Shown here piece by piece: positions 15,960 through 23,078 of a stretch of DNA of 23,078 nt. The stretch comes from Competibacteraceae bacterium UBA3908 (GTDB taxonomy: Bacteria; Pseudomonadota; Gammaproteobacteria; Competibacterales; Competibacteraceae). The DNA is taken from contig DGFE01000147.1 of NCBI GenBank assembly GCA_002391525.1, positions 1-23,078 of the forward strand, in the 5' to 3' direction. Within the stretch, counting starts at the first letter, position 1. Each line of letters opens with the position of its first letter. Below the pieces are notes generated by a model, which worked only from the letters and a program-made list of their open reading frames with translations, searched no databases and was not told the DNA's origin. The translations under genes and the position numbers were made by a program.

Positions 15960-16789
15960 GCCGGCACCGACGGCGCGTTGACCGCCGGCACGCTCCAGGC
16001 CGGGGCGCCCGGTGCGTCCAACCGGATGGCGGTCAGTCGGTTGCCCCAGACACAGCCGCTGTCCAGCGCATAAATCCCCGGCGCGCGGTAATAGCCCAGC
16101 GCGGCCCAGTGACCGAACACGATGTTGAGATCGGCATTGCGTCGATCCGGCACGGCGAACCAGGGCAACAGCCCCGCTCCCTGGCTGCCGGGCGACCCCT
16201 TCTCGGAAAAGGACAGCGTGCCGTTCGCCGTACAGAACCGGATCCGGGTCAGGGCGTTGACCGTGAAGCGCAGCCGGTCGTACCCGGTCAGATCGTCCCG
16301 CCAGCGGCGCGGCTCGCCGCCGAACATCCGCGCCAGGAAATCTTTGCATCGCGGTCCGCGCAGGGTCGCTTCCGCTTCCGCCGCGCAACGTCGCGCCAGT
16401 GCCAGATTCCACTGTGGCGGCAGGCCGGCATGGACCATGGTAAAGCCGAGCTCGGTATCGTGATGCAACAGCGGACACCGGCGCAGCCAGTCCAGCAACT
16501 CGTCGCGGTCGGGCGCGTCGAGAATGGTGTGGAAGGTATCCTTGCGCCTGGGTTTCACCTGGCCGGCGGCGGCCGCCAGCAGCGTCAGATCGTGATTGCC
16601 CAGCACCACTACCGCCCGCTCGCCCAGTCCGTGCACCAGCCGCAGCACCTCGACCGACTGCGGTCCGCGATTGACCAGATCGCCGACCAGCCACAGGGTG
16701 TCGGCGGCGGGATCGAAGCGCAGCAGGTCGAGCAGCCACCGCAGCGGATCGTAACAGCCTTGAATGTCGCCAATGGCGTAAACGGCCAT
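15956..16789 (-). CDS. apaH: Symmetrical bis(5'-nucleosyl)-tetraphosphatase ApaH
   Basis: ApaH cuts Ap4A symmetrically to two ADP; Ap4A is produced by aminoacyl-tRNA synthetases, mainly under stress. The 277-residue length matches E. coli (280). Metallophosphatase motifs are present: GDIQG (7-11; E. coli has GDVHG), GDLVNRGP (36-43), GNHD (64-67) and the MVHAG and FGHWA histidines. The family block RLRFTVNALTRIRFC is also clear. The start ATG 16789 is two bases from the acvB stop, and the 3' end overlaps folA by four bases. Confidence 0.96.
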   Translation of the reverse strand: MAVYAIGDIQGCYDPLRWLLDLLRFDPAADTLWLVGDLVNRGPQSVEVLRLVHGLGERAVVVLGNHDLTLLAAAAGQVKPRRKDTFHTILDAPDRDELLDWLRRCPLLHHDTELGFTMVHAGLPPQWNLALARRCAAEAEATLRGPRCKDFLARMFGGEPRRWRDDLTGYDRLRFTVNALTRIRFCTANGTLSFSEKGSPGSQGAGLLPWFAVPDRRNADLNIVFGHWAALGYYRAPGIYALDSGCVWGNRLTAIRLDAPGAPAWSVPAVNAPSVPA

Positions 16790-16791
16790 GA

Positions 16792-18231
16792 TCAATTTCC
16801 GGCCTGGGTTGAGGGCGGAGCCGGAGGCGGCGGGGGCAACCGGGCGAGAATACGCTGAGCCACGCCCTGGTAATCCTCGTCGAAGTGATGGTCGCCCGGC
16901 ATCTTTTCGGCGATGACGCCCAGCTCGGTCAGTTTCGGACAGAGCGCGCCATCCTCCTCCGCGCCGTAAACGCACAGTCGCTTAAGTCCACCCAGCTTTT
17001 CCATGTCCGGACGGATCGGCTGATCGCCTTCATGCGGTTGGTCGCTGAGCCAGTGGGTCAGGCGAAACTCGAAGGACGCATATTCGGACAGGCCCAGCAA
17101 CGCCACCAGATCGAGCCGGTCGCGCAGGTCCCTGGACAGACGGTTGACGACCGCCGGCAGCACGTCCGCGCCGAACGAATAGCCGATCAGCACGATCCGG
17201 TCCTTCTTCCAGACCTCCAGATAGTGACGCAGCGTCCGTTCCAGATCGAGAGCCACTTCATCCGGCTGGCGGGCCTTCCAGAAATAGCTCAACGAATCCC
17301 AGCCCACGGTCGGCAGGCCGTTTTTCGCCAGTTCCGCCGTCACGGCCCGGTCGAGCAGCGCCCAACCGCCGTCGCCCGAAAACATAACCGCCAGCTGTGG
17401 CCGGTCGGGACCGCCGGTAACCGGCACCTCGGTGAGCGGTACGCCGCTGATGTTGGCGTCCGGCTGTACCTGCCTGACGATGCCGGGATCCAGCCATTGC
17501 AGCAGGGCAGCGACTTGGGGCAGCCAGGTTTTGCTCCCCTCCGCACCCGGTATTTCGGCCAACCGGGCCAGTGGGATCGATGTGACGAACCGTGTGGCCA
17601 TGCCGGCGTCGCAAGCGGGTCGATTCTGGAACACGAACCAGGTGGTCGGCATACGGGCAATCGGTTTCAACAGCACGCCCTGGCTATCCGGGAGCGCGGC
17701 GCTCTCCGGATTCGCCGAACCCCTGCACAACGGTCTGCGCAGCGGCAGTTGCGGACAGAAATCCACCGCCACGCCGGCGTGAAAGCGGTCGTCTGCCGCT
17801 TGGGCCAGCGCCGTGTAAGTCAGCGCCGCGCCGGCGCCGTAACCGAGCAGGATCGGCGGCTGATGAGTGGCGATGGGGTAACGCTCCTCCATCAGCCGGT
17901 TCAAGCGGTCGAGGTCCGTCGCCGGATCGGCGCAGGCGGCATCCAACCGGTCGAGCCGGTTCAGATAGTCGTTCAGGTCGATGCCGGCCACCACGTAGTC
18001 CAGCTTCGCCGCCTCCCTTGCCACGGCGGCCAGTTCGGCGTTCCAGCCGCCGGTCCCGGACGCAAACAGCAGCACGCCCTTGGGCTCGTCGGTCGCATGA
18101 TAGACGGCCAGCTTGCCGAACGTGGGGTCGTCCAGCGCCTCCTCGGTCATCTCCGCCCGTGCGGCGGCTGCCGATAACCCGGCGGTCAGGCACAGTATCC
18201 GCGATAGCGCACGCATGGACTCATTCCACAT
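16792..18231 (-). CDS. acvB: Periplasmic AcvB/VirJ-family aminoacyl-phosphatidylglycerol hydrolase
   Basis: This 479-residue protein has a signal peptide (MRALSRILCLTAGLSAAAARA before EMTEE, cut near residue 26) and two related alpha/beta-hydrolase-like halves. Each begins with a similar strand-loop (VLLFASGTGGWNAELAAVA at about 53-71; LAVMFSGDGGWALLDRAV at about 285-302). The C-terminal half (VirJ domain) holds the nucleophile elbow GYSFGAD with Ser352 and a late histidine pair (GDHHFDEDY). The N-terminal half has GYGAG with Gly132 where serine would be. Family members Agrobacterium AcvB and P. aeruginosa PA0919 hydrolyse lysyl- or alanyl-phosphatidylglycerol in the periplasm. The position 3 bases after mprF fits exactly that role. 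ATG 18216 is an alternative start. The C terminus is proline-rich. Confidence 0.88.
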   Translation of the reverse strand: MWNESMRALSRILCLTAGLSAAAARAEMTEEALDDPTFGKLAVYHATDEPKGVLLFASGTGGWNAELAAVAREAAKLDYVVAGIDLNDYLNRLDRLDAACADPATDLDRLNRLMEERYPIATHQPPILLGYGAGAALTYTALAQAADDRFHAGVAVDFCPQLPLRRPLCRGSANPESAALPDSQGVLLKPIARMPTTWFVFQNRPACDAGMATRFVTSIPLARLAEIPGAEGSKTWLPQVAALLQWLDPGIVRQVQPDANISGVPLTEVPVTGGPDRPQLAVMFSGDGGWALLDRAVTAELAKNGLPTVGWDSLSYFWKARQPDEVALDLERTLRHYLEVWKKDRIVLIGYSFGADVLPAVVNRLSRDLRDRLDLVALLGLSEYASFEFRLTHWLSDQPHEGDQPIRPDMEKLGGLKRLCVYGAEEDGALCPKLTELGVIAEKMPGDHHFDEDYQGVAQRILARLPPPPPAPPSTQAGN

Positions 18232-18234
18232 GGG

Positions 18235-20793
18235 TCATTTCCCGATCACGCCCTTGAAGCCGCCGGCGATCAGTGCCGTCAAGTCCGTCAGCACCCGCGG
18301 CAACGTCATGCCACCTGGCGTCGCCAAGTAGCGGGCTTCCCACCGAGGGTCGAATTTGTCCTTGTACCGATGCAGGCCCCGGAAATTGTAGAACGCCTCG
18401 CCGCCGCCGAACACCAACGCCCCGAACCGGTTCCAGAGCGGCGCGAAACTGCGGTTCTGCAAGCCGGCCAGCGGCGCCATGCCCAGGTTGAACCACTCAT
18501 AGCCCTGGTCGCGGCCCCACAACATGATCTGGATGAACAGATAATCCATCAGGCCGTTCGGGCTGTCGGGCAGATAACGCATCAAATCCACCGACAGTTC
18601 CTCGCGGCCACCGCGCCAGAGATTGGCGAAAGCCACCACTGTCGAGTTGGATCGCACGATGGCGACCGGGCCGGTTCGCAGGTAGTCTTCGTTAAAAAAT
18701 CCCAGCGAAAATCTTTTCTCCCGATTTCTTTTGCCGCCGAGCCAGGCGTTGGAAATCTCCCGCAGCCGGGGCAGCAGTTCCGGCACGGCGGCAGCGTCCA
18801 CCATTTCAAAATGGCAGCCTGCCCGCTCCAGCCGGTTGACTTTGTTGCGCATGGGCTTGCGCGCCTTTCCGTCCAGCGAGAATTCCGCCAGCCGCACCCG
18901 CGCTTCTTCGCCGAATTTCAGCAGGGTCAGACCCAATTCCACGTACAAACCCAGATTCTCGGGATGGACCTGATAAAACACCGGCCAGCCGTCGTGGCGT
19001 TCGCACAGTTCGCGAAACTGCCAGGCCAATTCACGGCGGTCCTCCTCACGAGCAGCGACCGGATCGCCCATCACCACCCAGGTACGACCTTCCACGCCAT
19101 ACATCAGGAACGCATCGCGACTTTGATTGAACAGCAGCGCCTTGTCTCCCAACAGGGCCAGATGGGCGTAAGTGCGTGGGAAGGCGACGGCGATGGCTCG
19201 GGCTTGTTCGAGTTCGCTCGTGTCCGGCAGGACCGGCTCGAACAGCGCTGGCCGCAGCAACTTGGCGAGGCCGAAGAACAGCACCACGCCCAGCGCGCCC
19301 ACCATGGCGCGTAAAAACCGCGGGGCTTCGCCTTCGCCGCTAAAGCTGAATTGCCACCAGAGATCATGTGAATAGTCGACGTGCTTGTAGGAAAAGAGGC
19401 CCAACCAAACCGAGCAAATCAGGACCACGGCGATAGTGGCGAGCCAGCCCGGCGTGAATCGTTCGCCAAACAGTGAGGCGCGACGGTAGAACTGTCCCCG
19501 GGACGGCAACAGTCCAGCCAGCAGCGCCGTCAGAACGATGGCTTCCTCGTAATCCGCGCCCTTCAGCAGCGAAGCGGCGATGCCGGCGCTCAGAAACGCC
19601 ACGGCCAGCAACCAGGCGGCGTCGAGCCGGCGTTGCAGTCCTCGCGCCAGCAACAACAGACTCATGCCCATCAGACTACTGATGAAGTGTGAAACTTCCA
19701 GTACCGACAGCGGAATCAAATTCGCCAGCCACGCCAACCGCGCCTCCACCGCCGGGGTCGCTGCCGAGAACAGCAACACCGCACCGCTGATCAGCGTCAG
19801 CAGCGCGAACACGTGCGGCAACAGCACCGGCACCCACGGCCCCACCATGCGCGGCAGCCACACGATGCGCTCCTTTTGATGCCGCAGCTCGTACAGGCCG
19901 AGCGCGATGGCCGCCAGCGTCAACGGCAGCAGGTAGTAGATCAGCCGATAAGCCACCAGCGCGCCGAACAGGCCAGCGACCGGCAGGTGGCCCTGCAGCA
20001 GCAACAACACCAACGACTCGAACACGCCCAGCCCGCCCGGCACATGGCTGACCAGGCCAGCAATCTGGGCCACCAGGAATACACTCAGGAATTGGCCGAA
20101 CCCGACTGTCGCCGCCGCTGGCAACAGCGTGTACAACACCACGCTGGCCATCACCCAGTCCAGCGCGCCCACCGCCAACTGCGATAATGCCAGCCGGGGC
20201 CTGATCATCGGCAGTTCCCAAGGCCCCAGCTTGAGTGGCCGACGGCGCAGCAGGCCCAGCAGCAGGTAGGCCATCGGCAGGATCAGCAGCAACAGTCCCA
20301 GCAGCCGATGGTCCAGTGCCAGATAAGGGATCGCGCCCAAATTCAGCGGATCCAGCGCCAGCACTCCGCCGCCGACGGCCAGAATGCCCAGCCAAAAGGT
20401 CAGAGTGGTGAACAGGACGATTCGGGCAATATCCACCGCCGTCAGGCCCCAACTCGAATACAGCCGGTAGCGCAGCGAGCTGGAGGTCAGCACCGACAGT
20501 CCGACCGAGTTGCTGAAGGCGTAACTGAGCAGGGCGGCGAAACCGACCTTGGGCCAGGGCAGCGGCCGACGGATGTAGCGCAGCGCCAGCCAGTCGTAGC
20601 CGGTGGTGACGAGATAGCTGAGCGCCGTGGCGAATAGGGCGGCGGCCCATTGCGAAGACGGCAACGCTTGCAGATAGGTCGCCACATCCTGATAGCGGTA
20701 CTCGGTCAATGCCCGATGCAGCACCCACAACGCGGCGACGAACAAGGCCAGACCGATGACTGGACCGGCGAAACGGGTAAACGGCGCTCTCAC
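18235..20793 (-). CDS. mprF: Bifunctional aminoacyl-phosphatidylglycerol synthase/flippase MprF
   Basis: MprF transfers an amino acid (lysine or alanine in known enzymes) from aminoacyl-tRNA to phosphatidylglycerol and flips the product outward, lowering the negative charge of the membrane. I place the start at GTG 20793, which overlaps the nudB stop in GTGA, giving 852 residues (known MprFs about 840-880). The frame extends 24 codons further to an ATG inside nudB, but that part looks like antiframe. The N-terminal ~500 residues are a multi-spanning flippase domain. The cytoplasmic synthase (DUF2156) covers about 520-830, with GDPVAAREED, FSLGFFNEDYL and the signature FNLGMAPLAGL. The amino acid donated cannot be read from the sequence by eye. 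Confidence 0.94.
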   Translation of the reverse strand: MRAPFTRFAGPVIGLALFVAALWVLHRALTEYRYQDVATYLQALPSSQWAAALFATALSYLVTTGYDWLALRYIRRPLPWPKVGFAALLSYAFSNSVGLSVLTSSSLRYRLYSSWGLTAVDIARIVLFTTLTFWLGILAVGGGVLALDPLNLGAIPYLALDHRLLGLLLLILPMAYLLLGLLRRRPLKLGPWELPMIRPRLALSQLAVGALDWVMASVVLYTLLPAAATVGFGQFLSVFLVAQIAGLVSHVPGGLGVFESLVLLLLQGHLPVAGLFGALVAYRLIYYLLPLTLAAIALGLYELRHQKERIVWLPRMVGPWVPVLLPHVFALLTLISGAVLLFSAATPAVEARLAWLANLIPLSVLEVSHFISSLMGMSLLLLARGLQRRLDAAWLLAVAFLSAGIAASLLKGADYEEAIVLTALLAGLLPSRGQFYRRASLFGERFTPGWLATIAVVLICSVWLGLFSYKHVDYSHDLWWQFSFSGEGEAPRFLRAMVGALGVVLFFGLAKLLRPALFEPVLPDTSELEQARAIAVAFPRTYAHLALLGDKALLFNQSRDAFLMYGVEGRTWVVMGDPVAAREEDRRELAWQFRELCERHDGWPVFYQVHPENLGLYVELGLTLLKFGEEARVRLAEFSLDGKARKPMRNKVNRLERAGCHFEMVDAAAVPELLPRLREISNAWLGGKRNREKRFSLGFFNEDYLRTGPVAIVRSNSTVVAFANLWRGGREELSVDLMRYLPDSPNGLMDYLFIQIMLWGRDQGYEWFNLGMAPLAGLQNRSFAPLWNRFGALVFGGGEAFYNFRGLHRYKDKFDPRWEARYLATPGGMTLPRVLTDLTALIAGGFKGVIGK

Positions 20794-21233
20794 GGTAATC
20801 GCAGGATGGCGTCCCGATTGGTCCAGGACGTGACCCGAGCCACGGCTACGGCTCGCGGCAGCCATTCATACTCGAGATGTTCGGCGGGATTCAAGACGAT
20901 GGGTCGGCGCTCCGGCAGCAGGATCCGGAAGACATGCTCGATATTCTCCGTGACATTCGGCGCGTAGCGATGCCGCCAAGGCGGCAGGATCGGAAAGCGG
21001 TTGATCGTCCCACAAGCGACCACCTCCACTCCGTCGCCCAGCCCGGTTTCCTCGCACAGCTCCCGCCGCGCTGCATCCAGCGGGTTGGTTTCCTCCCAGC
21101 GCAGGCTGCCGGTGACCGACTGCCAGAAATCGGGCGGTTGGCAGCGGCGCAACACCAGCACCTCGCCGGCGGCGGTGTAGACCACCACCAACACCGATTC
21201 AGGGCGCTTGTAGGGGGACGAACCCCCCCCCAT
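20790..21233 (-). CDS. nudB: Dihydroneopterin triphosphate diphosphatase NudB (Nudix)
   Basis: NudB removes pyrophosphate from dihydroneopterin triphosphate in folate synthesis. The product is 147 residues (E. coli 150). It matches NudB throughout: YKRPESVLVVVY, PDFWQSVTGSLRW, the Nudix box, then RHRYAPNVTENIEHVF and SWTNRDAI. The Nudix box GSLRWEETNPLDAARRELCEE is one residue longer than the consensus between Gly and Arg-Glu. ATG 21233 has GGAG eight bases upstream and suits the family length. GTG 21290, in frame, eight bases after aspS and with GAGGA upstream, is a serious alternative that would add 19 residues. A palindromic C/G-run element covers the ATG. The end overlaps mprF by four bases, and aspS-nudB is a known pair. 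Confidence 0.92.
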   Translation of the reverse strand: MGGGSSPYKRPESVLVVVYTAAGEVLVLRRCQPPDFWQSVTGSLRWEETNPLDAARRELCEETGLGDGVEVVACGTINRFPILPPWRHRYAPNVTENIEHVFRILLPERRPIVLNPAEHLEYEWLPRAVAVARVTSWTNRDAILRLP

Positions 21234-21252
21234 CTCCCCTTCTCCAAGGGAG
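21213..21252. repeat. Palindromic G/C-run element over the nudB start
   Basis: Two small hairpins stand side by side. GGGGG-ACGAA-CCCCC runs 21213-21227, continuing to a run of nine C (21223-21231). CTCCC (21234-21238) pairs with GGGAG (21248-21252) around CTTCTCCAA. The composition differs from the flanking coding sequence and resembles dispersed REP-like intergenic repeats of gammaproteobacteria. Only one copy is in the window, so repeat status is unproven. Confidence 0.45.
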
Positions 21253-21298
21253 AGAGCCGCACCGCCGACGGGGGGATTGCCAGCGGCCACACCCGTCC

Positions 21299-23068
21299 TC
21301 AGGGTGTGCGGCGCAGGCGGATGTTGAGATCGCGCAATTGCGCCTCCGTGACCGGCGCCGGGGCCTGGGTCAACAGGCAGGCGGCGGTCTGGGTCTTGGG
21401 AAAAGCCATCACCTCGCGAATGGATTTGGCGCCCGCCATCAGCATCGCCAGCCGGTCCAGGCCGAAGGCCAAACCGCCATGCGGCGGACAACCGTATTTG
21501 AGCGCGTCCAACAGGAAGCCGAACTTGGCGCGGGCTTCCTCGGGACCGATGCCGAGCAATTTGAACACGGCGCTCTGCATCTCCGGGCGGTGGATACGGA
21601 CCGAACCGCCGCCGATTTCGGTCCCGTTCAGCACCATGTCGTAGGCCCGCGACAGACAACGCTCGGGATTGGCGCGCATCTCGGCGGGATCGTCGGTGCG
21701 CGGCGCGGTGAACGGATGATGCAGGGCGTTCCAGCGCTGTTCGTGTTCGTCCCACTCGAACATCGGGAAGTTGACCACCCACAGCGGCGCCCATTCGCCG
21801 TTCAGCAGGCCGAGATCGTGGCCGACCCGCAGCCGCAGCGCGCCCAGGGCGTCGTTGACCACCTTGGCGGAATCGGCGCCGAAGAAGATCAGATCGCCGT
21901 TCTCCGCCCCGGTGCGGGTGAGAACCTTGGCCAATACCTCGTCGGACAGGAATTTCACAATGGGCGATTGCAGGCCGTTGCGTCCGGCCCCGGCATCGTT
22001 GACCTTGATGTAGGCCAACCCCTTTGCCCCGTAACGACCGACGAACTCGGCGTACTCGTCAATTTCGCGCCGGGGGAGCCTGCCGCCGTCCGGTACTCGC
22101 AGCGCCGCCACCCGGCTGTTCGGGTCGCGCGCCGCGCTGGCGAACACCTTGAATTCCACATCCGGCATCAAATCCGCCAGTTCGGTCAGTTCCAGCGGAA
22201 TGCGCAAATCCGGCTTATCGGAACCGTAGCGCTGCATCGCCGTTTCGTAGGGCATCCGCGGGAAGGGATTGGGCAGTTCCACCGCCAGCACTTCCCTGAA
22301 CATCCGGCGAATCATTTCCTCCATCAGTTCGGTGATCGCCTGCTCGTCCATGAACGAGGTCTCGATGTCGAGCTGGGTGAATTCGGGCTGGCGGTCAGCG
22401 CGCAAATCCTCGTCGCGGAAGCAGCGCGCCACCTGATAGTAGCGGTCCAGACCGGCCATCATCAGCAATTGCTTGAACAACTGCGGCGACTGCGGCAGCG
22501 CGAAGAAGCTGCCGGGGTGGGTGCGGCTGGGCACCAGATAGTCGCGGGCGCCTTCCGGAGTGGCCTTGGTCAGCATCGGGGTTTCGATGTCCAGGAAGCC
22601 GTGCTGCTCCAGAAATCGGCGCAACGCGCTGATGACGCGGGTGCGCAGCCGCAGCCGTTCCTGCATCACGGGTCGGCGCAAGTCGAGGTAACGGTAGCGC
22701 AGTCGGATTTCCTCGGAGGTGTCGTCGTCGTCCAGTTGGAACGGCAGCGGCTCGGAGCGGTTGAGGATTTCCAGTTCCCGAACCAGCACCTCCACCGCGC
22801 CGGTGGCCAGATTGGGATTGACCGTGCCTTCCGGGCGGCGGCGCACCCGCCCGACCACGCGCAGCACGTATTCGTTGCGAACCCGCTCGGCGTTGGCGAA
22901 AGCCTCCGGCATGTCGGGATCGATCACCACCTGCACCAGCCCTTCGCGGTCGCGCAGGTCGATGAAGATCACGCCGCCATGATCGCGACGGCGGTGCGCC
23001 CAACCGCAGAGGGTGACATCTTGATCCAGGAGGGGCTCGGTGACTTGGCCGCAATAGTGGCTGCGCAT
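21299..23068 (-). CDS. aspS: Aspartyl-tRNA synthetase, probably non-discriminating (Asp/Asn)
   Basis: AspRS charges tRNA with aspartate in the cytoplasm. The 589-residue product is of bacterial type: an N-terminal OB-fold anticodon-binding domain (1-105), class II motif 2 (RCFRDEDLRADRQPEFTQLD), a GAD insertion domain (about 290-410) and motif 3 (GLAFGLDRLAMLM). It starts at ATG 23068, giving MRSHYCGQVTE. Residues His30 (RRRDHGG) and Gly81 (RRPEGT) equal His31 and Gly82 of P. aeruginosa AspRS, reported to let that enzyme charge tRNA-Asn as well as tRNA-Asp. If so, Asp-tRNA-Asn must be amidated by GatCAB, which is not in the window. It is the first gene seen of the minus-strand operon; only ten bases lie upstream, with no clear ribosome site. 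Confidence 0.96.
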   Translation of the reverse strand: MRSHYCGQVTEPLLDQDVTLCGWAHRRRDHGGVIFIDLRDREGLVQVVIDPDMPEAFANAERVRNEYVLRVVGRVRRRPEGTVNPNLATGAVEVLVRELEILNRSEPLPFQLDDDDTSEEIRLRYRYLDLRRPVMQERLRLRTRVISALRRFLEQHGFLDIETPMLTKATPEGARDYLVPSRTHPGSFFALPQSPQLFKQLLMMAGLDRYYQVARCFRDEDLRADRQPEFTQLDIETSFMDEQAITELMEEMIRRMFREVLAVELPNPFPRMPYETAMQRYGSDKPDLRIPLELTELADLMPDVEFKVFASAARDPNSRVAALRVPDGGRLPRREIDEYAEFVGRYGAKGLAYIKVNDAGAGRNGLQSPIVKFLSDEVLAKVLTRTGAENGDLIFFGADSAKVVNDALGALRLRVGHDLGLLNGEWAPLWVVNFPMFEWDEHEQRWNALHHPFTAPRTDDPAEMRANPERCLSRAYDMVLNGTEIGGGSVRIHRPEMQSAVFKLLGIGPEEARAKFGFLLDALKYGCPPHGGLAFGLDRLAMLMAGAKSIREVMAFPKTQTAACLLTQAPAPVTEAQLRDLNIRLRRTP

Positions 23069-23078
23069 GGTGTCTGAT

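Noticed and set aside
21234..21794. Long N-terminal extension of nudB into the aspS gene
   Set aside because: The frame is open, but residues upstream of 21290 are aspS antisense-phase sequence without NudB similarity. Only GTG 21290 and ATG 21233 are credible starts.
21338..23077. A 579-codon open frame on the plus strand opposite aspS
   Set aside because: It is the antiframe of a conserved AspRS gene, with no family features and no ribosome site.
1..23078. tRNA, rRNA, CRISPR array, insertion sequence, prophage or toxin-antitoxin genes
   Set aside because: No cloverleaf, spaced repeats, transposase or phage motifs, or paired small genes were found. Gaps are short and the genes are core housekeeping ones.

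Overview
The window is GC-rich, almost fully coding bacterial chromosome (about 20 protein genes, no tRNA, rRNA, CRISPR or insertion sequence seen). Gene content and order (rsmB-ntrYX-trkA, lptG/lptF divergent from pepA-holC, aspS-nudB, apaH-folA) point to a gammaproteobacterium. A lineage near the Chromatiales or Competibacteraceae is possible, but this is a guess from general protein resemblance. There is no gene-free stretch over 300 bases.

Layout. (1) Positions 1-6729, plus strand: the 3' part of rsmB (16S rRNA m5C methyltransferase), a secreted DUF4390 protein, an NtrY/NtrX-type two-component pair and trkA (K+ uptake regulator). The genes overlap or nearly touch, so this is one operon. 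(2) 6755-9607, plus: a divergent isoaspartate-methyltransferase-like gene, then a hairpin, an extended -10 promoter overlapped by an operator-like inverted repeat, tolC with an unusual Pro/Ala/Lys-rich tail, and an RDD membrane protein. (3) 9615-11791, minus: lptG and lptF, the inner-membrane permease of the LPS export machine, read divergently from (4) 11914-15386, plus: pepA, holC and a HerA/YjgR-like ATPase. (5) 23068-15459, minus: aspS, nudB, mprF, acvB, apaH and folA, with the last five joined by 4-base overlaps or gaps of 2-3 bases.

The most interesting part is region 5. It packs an aspartyl-tRNA synthetase with the tRNA-contact residues of the non-discriminating P. aeruginosa enzyme, a two-gene aminoacyl-phosphatidylglycerol module (MprF makes and flips the lipid using aminoacyl-tRNA; the periplasmic AcvB/VirJ-family hydrolase removes the amino acid), an Ap4A hydrolase (Ap4A is a side product of aminoacyl-tRNA synthetases) and two folate enzymes. 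Whether this arrangement has functional meaning is inference. Other points of note: NtrX lacks the sigma54-contacting GAFTGA loop, the isoaspartate methyltransferase homologue has lost its conserved substrate-site motif, and a palindromic G/C-run element sits on the nudB start.
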